Shown here: one piece after another, positions 44,896 through 57,500 of the stretch
Layout of the letters: every line of letters starts with the position of its first letter
Numbering within the stretch: the first letter of the stretch is position 1
Source of the DNA: Prinsepia uniflora
Taxonomy: Eukaryota > Streptophyta > Magnoliopsida > Rosales > Rosaceae
DNA: 64,000 bases
Reading direction: 5' to 3'
Assembly: GCA_032719365.1 (NCBI GenBank)
Contig: CM064872.1
Location: forward strand, 20,491,572 to 20,555,571
The notes under the pieces: generated by a model
Seen by the model: the letters and a program-made list of their open reading frames with translations, nothing else
Database searches by the model: none
Told to the model about the DNA's origin: nothing
Program-made: the position numbers and the translations under genes

Positions 44896-45167
44896 CTGGC
44901 AAAAATTCAAAATCAAATAACGCGAAAGCTAAGTAAAACATAGAGCTAGAAGGGCACAGTTCAGAGCATGGAGGATACAGAAGAATTTTCCCCTTTGGAA
45001 GTAAGTTGCTTCATAAAAAAAACAATGGCCATAGACATGAACAAATGAATTATGAATGAATTGAACTTGTATTTGTAAATGTGTAACAGGGTAAAAAGAG
45101 CTAATTACATTGGTAAAAATATTAATTAGAAAAACTTTACTGATATATGCTACTCACATGATAGTCA

Positions 45168-45317
45168 TCACGAAGACGCCATATGGTCTTGCCCAGAAGA
45201 TTTGCTACTAACAATACAGTTAGCTGCATAAAATAATTCTGCCCCAACAGTAGAATTATATTTGTTATGATCACCTCTTGAAATAAACCACTCGACAGCC
45301 TCTCTATAGCGGGAGGA
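45168..45317 (-). pseudogene. Exon-like fragment, unidentified protein
   Basis: Following an acceptor GATTTTGTAG, the minus strand reads SSRYREAVEWFISRGDHN, then STVGAELFYA, and stops at TGA after 49 residues. A donor GTTAGT lies within. The composition looks coding; the identity is unknown. Confidence 0.35.
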
Positions 45318-45515
45318 CTACAAAATCAGAGGAAGAAGAAAAAAATAACAAAAGACTATATATTCCCGTCAGTAGGAATGAAGGCATAGATCCAAATGCA
45401 AGTCTCAGAAAAAACAACAAAAAATGTTTCACAGGAAGATTGGTTTCATTATTAATCAAACAAATAATCACACTTAATGTATAATTGAAATCATCAAACT
45501 TCATGACAACTAAAC

Positions 45516-45566
45516 CTCATGTATAATCAAGCAACATGAAGATGCAGATCCCAAACCTTCAATCGC
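45516..45566 (-). pseudogene. Short exon-like fragment
   Basis: 17 codons (AIEGLGSASSCCLIIHE) lie between an acceptor GTGTGCAG and a donor-like GTTTAG on the minus strand. It joins 45168-45317 in frame (IHE-SSRYREAV). Confidence 0.3.
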
Positions 45567-46154
45567 CTGCACACGTAGAGAAATGAAGAAAGCATGAAAG
45601 ACCCGAAATGAATGGAATTGGGATGCTGGCTACCTCTTACGAACCAAATATATGGAATATCTTCAATCCATTAACCTCCAAGCATATGCACAACTCAAAT
45701 ATGAACTTACTTATTACCAACTCATATGATCTCCTACTCTTCAAAACTTTTTCTCATATATCAACCCAAAACATAAAAAAAATGACTAAAATTTGGATCA
45801 CGAATAAGACAAAAATATATCAAAATTAATAACTAACCTAAGAATATAAACTAACAATAATTGTCAACTATGTCTATTTGTCGGTCCATCTCTTTCCAAC
45901 ATACAGTTTCACGCCCTATATAAATTGAGTACCAAAAGGCTCCAAGTATCTAAGAACAACAGATGAGCAAAACCCAGTCAATTAATTATCCAATTCAACT
46001 AATTAACCCATTCCAAACATGCACATTCAATCAACCCATTCCAATTAACATCAAAATTCAACCAACCCATTCACATTCTAGATAATAGTGAATTCCAAAT
46101 AACACCGATTGAACCAACATGCAAATTCCACACATGTATACAAATTCAATAAAT

Positions 46155-46461
46155 TCAATCTTCTTCGTCTTCGCCTTCGACGGCTGCAACAAGCAAAAAA
46201 AATATCAATTTAAAATCAATTTGAAAAAAATTACAGAACAAATGAAGAATCGATAAATGAAATCATATAACTCATACAAAAATTAGCAAAAATCATACTA
46301 AAATTAGTAAAAGCAAAATTGAATTGAAGAACGGAATCAAAGAACAATGGCTACTTACCTTCAAGATTTTCAACCAATCCTATCGAACTATCTAAAGTAA
46401 TCACGTTTTCCTTCCTAGTTGAATCTGATTTCGTCAATTCTGTTGTCTCCATATGAGCCAT
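46155..46461 (-). CDS. Tentative two-exon micro-protein, 43 residues
   Basis: Minus-strand exon 46461-46359 (MAHMETTELTKSDSTRKEN...) ends at a strong donor, GTAAGTAG. Exon 46183-46155 follows an acceptor, TTGCAG, and reads VEGEDEED to a stop. The splice joins in frame. It could be the acidic tail of a longer gene whose upstream exons were lost to the retroelements beginning at 46541, or a chance ORF. Confidence 0.28.
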
Positions 46462-47716
46462 CTACTGACATCAAATGATACAAAACACACATAAGACCAA
46501 CAATAAAGCATGGAAAGTAGCTGATTTATGTAACACAACGTGAAAGGACCCTCACGTAATCCCCCTTGATTAGCGTGGGAAGACCTGCTCCCGTCTGACA
46601 CGTCATGCAAAATCACTAAAGTACCTTTGAGATTTAAGTACGTATACTTATGTGTCAGACAAGGGATATGGCTACATTCAAAACAAGATATCAAAAGTAC
46701 GCAAATCTACGTGACGCCTCAACCTTCACACAGCCCACGTCCGCGATCAACCTGGAGGGTGTCAAAACCAATAAAAAGTGTTAGTGGACAAAAATAAAGG
46801 TTTGGAAAAACTCTTTTCCGAAATCAGTCATTAAACCCTCTGTTTAATAAAGCTAAGCATGCATCAAATTTATGAATAAAACATGAATCTCAAAATACGT
46901 GTAGTAACAAGAAATTAGGAACTTCGAAATACGTAGACTTACTAAAAGTCTGTTCATTTAAAACTCATGTCATGTACCAACACAATGTAACATACCAACA
47001 CGTAGCCATATCAATCACACTACACGCACCAACATATCAAATCAACCTCGATGTCTGCTGCTAAATCACCATATCAAGGTGCACTACTGGTAGGCTAATA
47101 TCACTCGGGAAAGACGGAGTCCCAGACGCGACGTCCGAGTGTAGATCGGCTCAGGAATGATGGAGCCCCAAACTCGACGTCTGCGGAACGGTCCTAGTCT
47201 CAAGAATGACAGATCTCGATGCTTGATGTCTGAGATGAGTCTCGGGAATGACGGAGCCCAACTCGATGTCCGAGACAGGTCTTGGGAATGACAGAGCCCA
47301 GCTCGACGTCCGAGACGATCTATCACAATCGGCATCTCGAGTGGGTCATCAAACACATCTCACATCATCACTATAACCATCCATCCCAAATTCTTGGGAT
47401 TAATTAAGAATTAATTATGGATTAGTGAGGCTAATCGGGGATTAGTCGAGGATTATCGGACGTTCAGGGCGAAATTAACATTTTGCCCTTAAATGAGGGT
47501 AAAAAGTTGACTTTTGACCTGAGAGGTCCAAAGAACGAGAAACGAGGATCGTTACGTAGATCGAGTCTATACGAGTCCGTAGACAGGCGGCACGTCAAAA
47601 TTGGACATTCGACGGGAAAGTTACAGGTCACAGAAGTCCAGAGGTACTACTGCACTCTTTACGAGACAGGTGGACTTTTTTCTAGAATGGGCCTAGATAT
47701 TTGTTTCAGGCCTAAT

Positions 47717-47742
47717 GGATGAGTGACAAGTGTCACTCATCC
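47717..47742. promoter_or_regulatory. Perfect 26-bp U3 palindrome
   Basis: Arms GGATGAGTGACA and TGTCACTCATCC around AG, identical to 27888-27913 although the two LTRs have diverged on both sides. Confidence 0.72.
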
Positions 47743-48237
47743 ATTGCTCCCATTACGTAGATACATGCACCCACCCCTTCATCCTCATTTGTTTCATCTT
47801 TCCTAACTCGAAACCTATAACCCATGCAACCCAATCCCTCACAAACACCCATCAAACCTCACTTGATGATTGTGACTCGTGAATGAAAAAGGGAGAGGAG
47901 GCCGAGATGAGCTGAACGGTGGCATGTTCGAGGACCGTCGTGCACGGAGGCCTGGAAACCGCGAAGGTAAGTTTTTACGTTCAAAATTTGGATGTTTGGT
48001 TTTGAAGGTTGTTGATCGATTCTAATGATTACGATGGCTTTCTGGTGATCATATGAGCTGATGGGGATTGGAATCGTAGCCAGAGGTGGTCTGTAGTGGC
48101 CTGACAATTAGACGGAAACCTAGGAACTTGTTCTTCGAGTTGGAGGTAAGCTTCTTGGCCTTATTTCTAGTTTTTGAGGACGTAGATAGATAGGAAATGA
48201 TGAGACGAAGAGATAGGAAGAAAACGGGAAGGAATGA

Positions 48238-51200
48238 TGACAGGACCCATCCCAATCCCCCCCTCCCCCCGCCGGGATTAATGCGGGATGACCCTGCTCC
48301 CGTCTGACACGAAGTGTCAGACAAGGGATATTTCTGACCTTTGCCCTCTCGGGCTATCAGAGTACTCCAGGATCCGGAGGAGGCATGTGATATCTCAGTC
48401 TCTGCTACAGTCCACATCCGATGTCAACCTGAAGGGCAGTCAAAACATTAAAAACTGTGAGTGGACAAAAATAAAGAGTTTATAAAACATATTTCATAAA
48501 AGACCTTTGTACCCTTCACTAAAAATCATGCATGCATTCGAAAACCATTTAACCGAAAGAACCATATGTGAGAACTAAGCCCAAAACCATAACAATCCAT
48601 TAGGGACTCAGCCCAAACCAGAAATAAACCAAGTACACGAGCCACCGCTCAAATCCTGTGTAACCACACATCACATATCATATATCATATTTATATCATA
48701 TACACATATAATTCACACAACCAATCCTGTCACGGTTTCCAAAGCTACGCGCGTGCTACCCAGGTCTCAATCCGAGTCCTCTCAAAGTCAAGATCAATGT
48801 CCGCAGACCACTGACCCTACCCGAGGTAATAGTAATCATAGCCTTCCTGAGAGTAAGGAACCCAACTGGGGGGTGAATCCACTTAGTCGGTGCTCCGTGA
48901 CTACTCCGGGGTCCACCCAGGCCAACGACCCTCCCCAGAGGAGATAATAGAACAAGTAAAGGAAGGTATATGAACATATATATATATATATACGTAACAT
49001 AAACATTCATGCTCGGTTCCCCTGAACCGTCATGATCCATAAAATCCATTAACCAAGGTTCATGCCGGTTCCCATAAACCGTCATGAACCAGAATGACCT
49101 AACAAAGGCTCATGCCGGTTCCCATAAACCGTCATGAACCACAATGACCTAGAAAAGGTTCATGCCGGTTCCCATAAACCGTCATGAACCACAATGACCT
49201 AGAAAAGGTTCATGCCGGTTCCCATAAACCGTTATGAACCACAATGACCTTTCCAGAGTTCATGACGGTTTCCATAAACCGTCATGAACTCGGAAATCTA
49301 TCTAGGTTCCCTGACCCAAAATCATTAGTGTAAAACAACTGGTTCTCGTGCCCGAACATATGACTCAACTGGGCACCGTGCCCGATATCTAAGGGTCAGT
49401 CACGACTCCGATCATAGTGATGCGTGCAACCATCCATCTAGGACCGCCCTCAATCCTGGTATGTCGCCGTGAACGTATCAACCGACGCGACCACCACAAG
49501 ATCATGGTGCACTCATCACCGATCGATATCCTGAACCATCAGCACTCCGAAGTCGAGCCTCCTTAGGCTTCCCGAACACGAATCGTGCATTGTGACCTCT
49601 CCGGAAGGAACACATCCCAATCCGGAGGCGAGCGTCGTATCGTCGATCGCCGTGCAGATAGCACCGTCGCGAGCACGATTTAGACCCGAAGGTCGTAAAT
49701 AGCGTCATATGCCCGAGACAAAACCAAATGGGTCTCATACCCGAGTTTATCCATTTGAAATCCAAAACCATTTCATTTAGACCAATAAAGAAATACAGAC
49801 CCGTATAAGCACCGTATAAGGCCGAAACCTCGAAATACGCGCTTATACGTAACCAGATACAAATGCACCCATGGCATCATCAAACATGTAATAAAACATA
49901 TAATAAAAATTTATGCATGCACCAATTAAGAAAACAAGGTCCACTCACAGAGCATCCGAGCTGCCGCATCGATTTGCGTGCCATACGGCTCCCCGAGCCA
50001 ATCACCATCACCGGGACACCCGAACCTGTCCAAATTTTAATAGAAGGTTAATAACTACTTAATTAACCTCCCATTAAAGCCCCGTAATTTTCCCGAACTT
50101 TTAACTATTTTTAAGCCGACCCTAAGCCTTCTGATACCCCGAAAACTATCGAAACGATGTCCGATTGACGAGAGACCAGTCCCAAAATTTTCGTTACATC
50201 GAATAGAAGATTTCATATGTTGACAACATCCCCAGATTCCCCACCACGCGCTGCCACGCACCGTCCAAAGGGCCCTGCGCGTGGGCTCACGCGCCGGCGT
50301 ACTGTAGCCCATCTTCAACCTCCAGCCAGTTTAGACCGGCCGGTCCGGCCCAAACTCTGCAATTGGACCGGCGAGACCGATCCAGGCCCCTACAACCTGT
50401 ATTTTGGTCCGATTTCAAGCCAATTCAATCCTATTCTTCTAGTTATGATCTTAGGAACTTAAAACCATAAACAAAAACACCTAAAACCTAACGAATCCGA
50501 CCGGTCCAATTCAAAGCTCACGGCCCAGTTTTCCAAAACCTCTCCAGAGGTCTCTCAACCTCCAATCTCCCTCAAAACCTCTCTAATAGCTTCCTAGGAA
50601 CCTAATACACACACTCTAATCAATCAAAACCGATCACAACGTCAAAAATCAAAAAGGAAAACAAACATGTCTAATCGGGTACCTGCTCGGGTTTTTGTCT
50701 CAGCCGCCCACGGCGGCGCCATCCAGGTCGGCCACCAGCATCCCAGTCATCCTCCCTCAATCTCCGGTCTCAGTCATGGCTGGATGGAAAGGGTTGGGTT
50801 TGTTTGGGTTGCACAGAGAAGGGGAAATGAGATTGGGAAATGGTTTGGGTTTGAAATGAAGAGTAATCGATGAGGATGATATGCATGAAGGCATAAGGAT
50901 AGCCTGTGGATGGGTGACACTTGTCACTCATCTATAGGGCAGGAACTAAATATCTGGGCCCCACTAGAGTCCAAAAGTTTAGTCGTCTCGTAATTCGTGC
51001 AATAGTGCACTTGAACTTCTGTGAACCGTAACTTTGTCGTCGAACGTCCAAATTCAACGTGCCGCCTGTCTACGTATTCGTATCGTCTCGATCTACGTAA
51101 TAGTCCTCGACCCTCGGCCATCGGACCTCCTAGTCAAAAATTCAACATTTTGCTCATTTTAACCATAATTACCAAAATGCCCCGAAACTTCTGAACGTCA

Positions 51201-51450
51201 TAACTTCCTCCTCGAATGTCGGAATTGAACGTGCCACCTGTCTATGAACTCGTGACGTCATGAACTACGTCACAGTCATCGATCAAAGTCCATTTGACCG
51301 TCCGATCAAAAAGTCAACGTTTTACCCACGCTAGGGGCAAAACGGTCGTTTCGCTTCGTTCGTCCTATTTAGCCTAACTAATAACCGATTAACCTCACTA
51401 ATCGTGATTAGTCACTAATCTAATCTAGGAATTCGGGACGGGTTGTTACA
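48238..51450 (-). mobile_element. 3' LTR of the young element
   Basis: Ends TGACAGGACCC (left) and GACGGGTTGTTACA (right). It contains the five-unit hairpin array (49057-49290), GTGAGTGGAC near 48458, ATGCATGCA near 48529, a second TGCATGCA near 49913, CCACTCACA near 49941 and a degenerate U3 palindrome at 50908-50933. Confidence 0.85.
49057..49290. repeat. Five-unit, 50-bp-period hairpin array
   Basis: Units start at 49057, 49107, 49157, 49207 and 49257. Each holds 14-bp arms, GGTTCATGCCGGTT and AACCGTCATGAACC, around CCCATA, usually with one mismatch. In the last unit both outer bases have changed together (AGTTC/GAACT) and the stem is perfect. Confidence 0.92.
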
Positions 51451-54400
51451 CCTTAATTAATTTCGTCCTCGAAATTCCAACCGACCTAATTCCAACCGTT
51501 CTTCCCTCCTTAATTAGTTTCATTCTCGAAACTCCAACTATCCTGATTCCACATCCACCTCGTGGAAAGTACAATCAACCTCACGACACGTGTACACTAA
51601 TACACCCACTAGTCAACATAAACCACGTCTGCAACCAGACGTACCACTAACACTCACGTCGCATTGACTACATTCGACCACGTCGAATGACAGAAGTCGT
51701 ACGCTCCAAACTAACACCACTTGTCAGATCTACCGTTTCGCTGACACAACCAACTAGACGGCTCCTTGCTCAACCACTAACTATCCTGACGTCTGCTCCC
51801 ACTGGGAGTCATTAGACCTCACACCACGATCCACATTGACACCTTCGACAAACTGTCACCACTTGACAGTCGTCAGTCAAAAACTGACACTATACCTACT
51901 TGTGGTTACACTAACCACCAACATACTCATCCTGAGTATACGTATACCAACATCTAACTCGACCTGCGTGTAACTGGACCCCTCAGAAATACTATGACCC
52001 AATGCACAGTATCCAATGTCCTGTCCACGTCCTCAACTAATCCAATGGTATCAGAACCAATCCGACTACCAACATGCTCACCAACGTACTACCGGTCTAA
52101 CCTATATACCATCACCTGACACGACAAGTACACCCAGTAACGTACCTTGAACAACGTACAAAGTACGTTCATCTACCCATCAATCAACCTACAACCATCC
52201 AGGTCGTAGTCAATCACGTTTCAATTATGGAGTTCACTTGTCCAATCCAGCATTAGACAAATTGAAACTCCAACCCATCATCTATTTCCAGATCCGAATC
52301 CGAATCCGCAATTTCGTAAGAAATCCCGAATCCAAACCCAAAAATCATATCCATAATCATGTCCAAATCCGAAATCATCATTCCGTCAGCTAGCATTTGG
52401 AATAACCATTCCGAACCCAAATCCATAAAAGGAAATCCACTGTCAAGCTCCAGAATCAAATCCTGAATCGTCACCCAGAATCTGATTCCAAAACCCAAAT
52501 CCAGAAATCCACTTTCAAGTTCGAAAATCAAATCCTGAATCGTCATCCAGAAATCTGATTCCAAAACTCGAAATCTCGTTCTCGTCTACCGAGACGTACC
52601 ATAACCGAACCTATCGGTTACCTGCTCAACCGATTACCACATTACCATCGATTGACTTCATAGGGAAGCCAATCCCAACATCAACACATCTAAGGCTAAT
52701 CATGTCCGACCACGTCGGAAAACTACTCACCTGAGTAATATACCATACGGGATTTACCTCGAAAAGAAGTTCAGTCCCAACATCCTCAACTCAAACATCC
52801 AAGTAAGTGTGATAAAATCTCCACCTATCTGGATCATCAAGATCACGATCCAGATCCATCACTACGTCACCTGACTATAGACGTCACGATCCTCGATTGT
52901 CACGACGTTCAAAGTCCCTAACATCAAAGTCCTAGACCCTTTCTCACATCTAAATAGATTAGTCAACGATGAGACACGCCGAGACTGTGGGTTCTCACTG
53001 ATTACCTCGTATCGATCCTTGGCATTCCACCTAGAAAAAATCAAGGATGATCCAAAACCGATGACATCAAAGTCCATCCTACGTGAATGCAAACAAACTC
53101 GCTGCACTCACCACGCCATGTAACCTGACATCGTCTGCCACCAAGTAGAGAATGAGAAATCTCAGTCACCTAACTTCAAAATACTCATTACTAATGCGGA
53201 AAGCCCTCATTTCACTCATCACCTCAATCGCAACCTATCGCGATTCCGAAATTCCAACAAGATTGGAAACAACATACCCGGACATCAACCACGTGTCCCC
53301 TAACCAATTTAACTCTATCTGAGATCCTCTCTGGGACCACAGACACCGAACATATGCACATCACGACGGATGTGACTCAACGTCATCACAATCACCGGCA
53401 CCAGCACCAGCACGAGTACTCGCACCAACGCATTATCACCTGCACTAGTATCAGCACACAAGCATCCATACTAGTAGCAGCACACTAACACTAGCACACC
53501 GTGTGCAAACCTGACAACCCTTGATCTCCGCTCATACCGAGCGACGATCCCGTACCTCTGCTCAAATTGGAGAAACTCTGCCTCCCTCGTACCCAACACC
53601 TCTGGGTACAGTCACCCTGACAACTCATACAAGAATAGGAAACGTCCCCGTCTCATTCTGCGATCGTACTCAGCCGTAAACGAGTCGAATCCAGAATCAC
53701 TGCTCGTACATATGCTTTACTCACGCACCTCGTATCATCGTCACGACTGACAATCCCATCGTCACAATCGTCACGGCAACCTGAGTCTACTCGACCTGAT
53801 AAGACTCGACTACGTCCATCGATAGTAGTGTCTGCCACAACCTCCTGTAGACCTAAATACCAGGCATCTCGATATCCAGACTCTGCATCCAACGGAATCA
53901 ACCGTTCGTACCAACTCCTCTGTATCCCACTACAAGATTCCATCGACAAGTACCAACCCTGATAACTTGTCCAGATCAAACTCTAACCAGTCGTAACTCG
54001 ACTCAACCAATGTCGTCTACCAGGTCACCCATGACCATAGTTGCACCAAACCACAACTGAGTAGCACGAAAACCAACTAAGTTTAACCGATAAAGACAAC
54101 CTCGACCGCGAAGTGCAGTCCCAACACAAAAGATGACATGACTAGACCGACTAACGAACCCAAATCCGAATAGTCGTCAAAGTCACACCACTCGTCAACT
54201 CACCGGATTCCACGATCACGCCTAGGGTTCCCCTGAACCCAACTGCGAAAAGCAGTAAAATCAACAATCTGACCGATTCTGTGGTCTTGACATCGTAAGG
54301 ACGTCAATCCAATCTTATCGTAAGTTCAATTAGGATTCCCCGAAACCAGTCGTCGGAACCGATCCTAAGACATCGTGAAAGACGATCCCAACTAACCGTC

Positions 54401-54717
54401 TCACGATCCAAAACTCTTAACGTAATACTACGTTTACCATTCGTAGGGTTCCACACTGTCAACCCCGACAGAACTATGGCAACCCCGGCATCAAATGCTG
54501 AACCAAGACATTCCACGATCCAATCCTACTAACTATCGTACCGGCACCCCAACATCAGGTTGATAACGAACTATAGCCCATTAAGATATCACATCCTCCA
54601 CCTGCGCGCACAAAAAGAGCAAACCTGCTCTGATAAGCAATCCTATGCTCTGATACCACATTGACAGTATCAGAGCGTCCTGGGTATCCCATAGGCAAAC
54701 CTACTCTGATACCACGT
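51451..54717 (-). mobile_element. Internal region of the young element, non-coding
   Basis: CA-rich sequence starts after the 3' LTR with TTAATTAATTTCGTCCTCG, the complement of the usual pre-LTR end of gypsy elements. A 72-bp imperfect tandem repeat (CAAATCCTGAATCGTCA) lies at 52444-52587. No open frame resembles a retroelement protein. 54273-54717 is related to the leader at 15434-15871. Confidence 0.7.
54704..54714 (-). promoter_or_regulatory. Primer-binding site with duplicated upstream copies
   Basis: The complement TGGTATCAGAG follows the LTR end by 3 nt. A second copy sits at 54648-54658, followed by TTGACAG like an LTR end, and a partial one at 54628-54635. Confidence 0.78.
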
Positions 54718-57500
54718 TGACAGGACACATCCCAATCCCCCCCGGGATTAAAGCTGGATGACCCTGCTCCCGTCTGACACAAAGTGTCAGACAAGGGATA
54801 TTTCTGACCTTTGCCCTCCCGGGCTATCAAAGTACGCCAGGATCCGGAGGAGGCATGTGATATCTCGGTCTCTGCTACAGTCCACATCCGATGTCAACCT
54901 GAAGGGCAGTCAAAACATTAAAAACTGTGAGTGGACAAAAATAAAGAGTTTATAAAACATATTTCATAAAAGAACTTTGTACCCTTCACTAAAAAGCATG
55001 CATGCATTCGAAAACCATTTAACCGAAAGAACCATATGTGGGAACTAAGCTCAAAACCATAACAATCCATTAGGGACTCAGCCCAAACCAGAAATAAACC
55101 AAGTACACGAGCCACCGCTCAAATCCTGTGTAACCACACATCACATATCATATATCATATTTATATCATATACACATATAATTTACACAACCAATCCTGT
55201 CACGGTTTCCAAAGCTACGCGCGTGCTACCCAGGTCTCAATCCGAGTCTTCTCAAAGTCAAGATCAATGTCCGCAGACCACTGACCCTACCTGAGGTAAT
55301 AGTAATCATAGCCTTCCTGAGAGTAAGGAACCCAACTGGGGGGTGACTCCACTCAGTCGGTGCTCTGTGACTACTCCGGGGTCCACCCAGGCCAACGACC
55401 CTCCCCGGAGGAGATAATAGAACAAGTAAAGGAAGGTATATGAACATATATATACATAACATAAACATTCATGCCCGGTTCCCCTGAACCGTCATGATCC
55501 ATAACATCCATTAACCAAGGTTCATGCTGGTTCCCATAAAACGTCATGAACCAGAATGACCTAACAAAGGTTAGCGCCGGTTCCCATAAATCGTCATGAA
55601 CCACAATGACCTAGAAAAGGTTCATTCCGGTTCCCATAAACCGTCATGAACCACAATGACCTTTCCAGAGTTCATGCCAGTTTCCATAAACCGTCATGAT
55701 CCCGAAATCTATCTAAGGGTCAATCACGACTCCGATCATAGTGATGCGTGCAACCATCCATCCAGGAACGCCCTCAATCCTAGTATGTCGCCGTGAACGT
55801 ATCAACCGACGCGACCACCACAAGATCATGGTGCACTCATCACCGATCGATATCCTGAACCATCAGCACTCCGAAGTCGAGCCTCCTTAGGCTTCCCGAA
55901 CACGAATCGTGCATTGTGACCTCTCCGGAAGGAACACATCCCAATCCGGAGGCGAGCGTCGTATCGTCGATCGCCGTGCAGATAGCACCGTCGCGAGCAC
56001 GATTTAGACCCGAAGGTCGTAAATAGCGTCATATGCCCGAGACAAAACCAAATGGGTCTCATACCCGAGTTTATCCATTTGAAATCCAAAACCATTTCAT
56101 TTAGACCAATAAAGAAATACAGACCCGTATAAGCACCGTATAAGGCCGAAACCTCGAAATACGTGCTTATACGTAACCAGATACAAATGCACCCATGGCA
56201 TCATCAAACATGTAATAAAACATATAATAAAAATTTATGCAGGCACCAATTAAGAAAACAAGGTCCACTCACAGACCTTCCGAGCTACCGCCTCGATTTG
56301 CGTGCCATACGGCTCCCCGAGCCAATCACCGTCACTGGGATACCCGAACCTGTCCAAATTTTAATAAAAGATTAATAACTACTTAATTAACCTCCCATTA
56401 AAGCCCCGTAATTTTTCTGAACTTTTAACTATTTTTAAGCCGACCCTAAGCCTTCCGACACCCCGAAAACTATCGAAACGATGTCCGATTGACCCGAGAC
56501 CAATCCCAAAATCTTCTTTACATCGAATAGAAGATTTCATATGTTGACAACATCCCTAGATTCCCCACCACGCGCTGCCATGCGACGCCCAAAGGGCCCT
56601 GCGCGTGGGCTCACGCGCCGGCGTACTATAGCCCTTCTTCAACCTCTAGCCGGTTCAGACCGGCCTGTCCGGGCCAAACTCTGCAACTGGACCGGCGTGG
56701 CCGGTCCAGGCCCCTACAACCCGTATTTTGGTCCGATTTCAAGCCAATTCAATCCTATTCTTCTAGTTATGATCTTAGGAACTTAAAATCATAAACAAAA
56801 ACACCTAAAACCTAACGAATCCGATCGGTCCAATTCAAAGCTCACGGCCCAGTTTTCCAAAACCTCTCCAGAGGTCTCTCAACCTCCAATCTCCCTCAAA
56901 ACCTCCCTAATAGCTTCCTAGGAACCTAATACACACACTCTAATCAATCAAAACCGATCACAACGTCAAAAATAAAAACGGAAAACAAACGGGTCTAATC
57001 GGGTACCTGCTCGGGTTTTTGTCTCAGCCGCCCACGGCGGCGCCGTCCAGGTCGGCCACCAGCATCCTAGTCATCCTCCCTCACTCTCCGGTCTCAGTCA
57101 TGGCCGGATGGAAAGGGTTGGGTTTGTTTGGGTTGCACAGAGAAGGGGAAATGAGATCGGGAAATGGTTTGGGTTTGAAATAAGAATAATCAATGAGGAT
57201 GATATGCATGAAGGCATAAGGATAGCTTGTGGATGGGTGACACTTGTCACTCATCCATAGGGCAGGAACTAAATATCTGGGCCCCACTAGAGTCCAAAAG
57301 TTAAGTCGTCTCGTAATTCGTGAAATAGTGCACTTGAACTTCTGTGAACCGTAACTTCGTCGTCGAACGTCCAAATTCGACTTGCCAACTGTCTACGTAT
57401 TCGTATCGTCCCGATCTACGTAATAGTCCTCGACCCTCGGCCATCGGACCTCCTGGTCATAAAGTCAACATTTTGCTCATTTTAACCATAATTACCAAAA
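54718..57500 (-). mobile_element. 5' LTR of the young element, U3 start deleted
   Basis: It matches 48238-51450 with few changes until AATTACCAAAA near 57500, then switches to the plus-strand LTR text GTCAACATGGCAGCG. It includes the U3 palindrome (57231-57256). Confidence 0.83.
55519..55702. repeat. Four-unit hairpin array, counterpart of 49057-49290
   Basis: Units start at 55519, 55569, 55619 and 55669 with the same 50-bp period but one unit fewer. Several substitutions weaken individual stems. Confidence 0.88.

Larger units (their letters stand above)
48238..57500 (-). mobile_element. Young non-coding retroelement with long LTRs (LARD-like)
   Basis: Minus-strand element with 3' LTR 48238-51450 (3213 bp), internal region 51451-54717 (3.27 kb) and 5' LTR 54718-57500. 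The LTRs are almost identical over long stretches; a 270-bp block (49502-49771 against 55826-56095) encodes the same 89-residue frame in both. They differ by one 50-bp hairpin unit and an 85-bp segment. A PBS lies at 54704-54714. No gag or pol was recognised, so movement would need proteins supplied in trans. The 5' LTR lacks its first ~280 bp, cut at about 57500 together with part of the host LTR, so no TSD survives. Confidence 0.82.

Noticed and set aside
49502..49771. 89-residue frame identical in two places (also 55826-56095)
   Set aside because: The identity comes from the recent common origin of the two LTRs, not from selection on a protein. The translation has no recognisable features and diverged copies lack it.
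52253..52564. Frame with repeated DLGFGIRFW / ILELDSGF-like segments
   Set aside because: It follows a degenerate tandem repeat in the non-coding internal region. A similar sequence at 59942-60184 lies in an LTR on the other strand, so a protein is unlikely.
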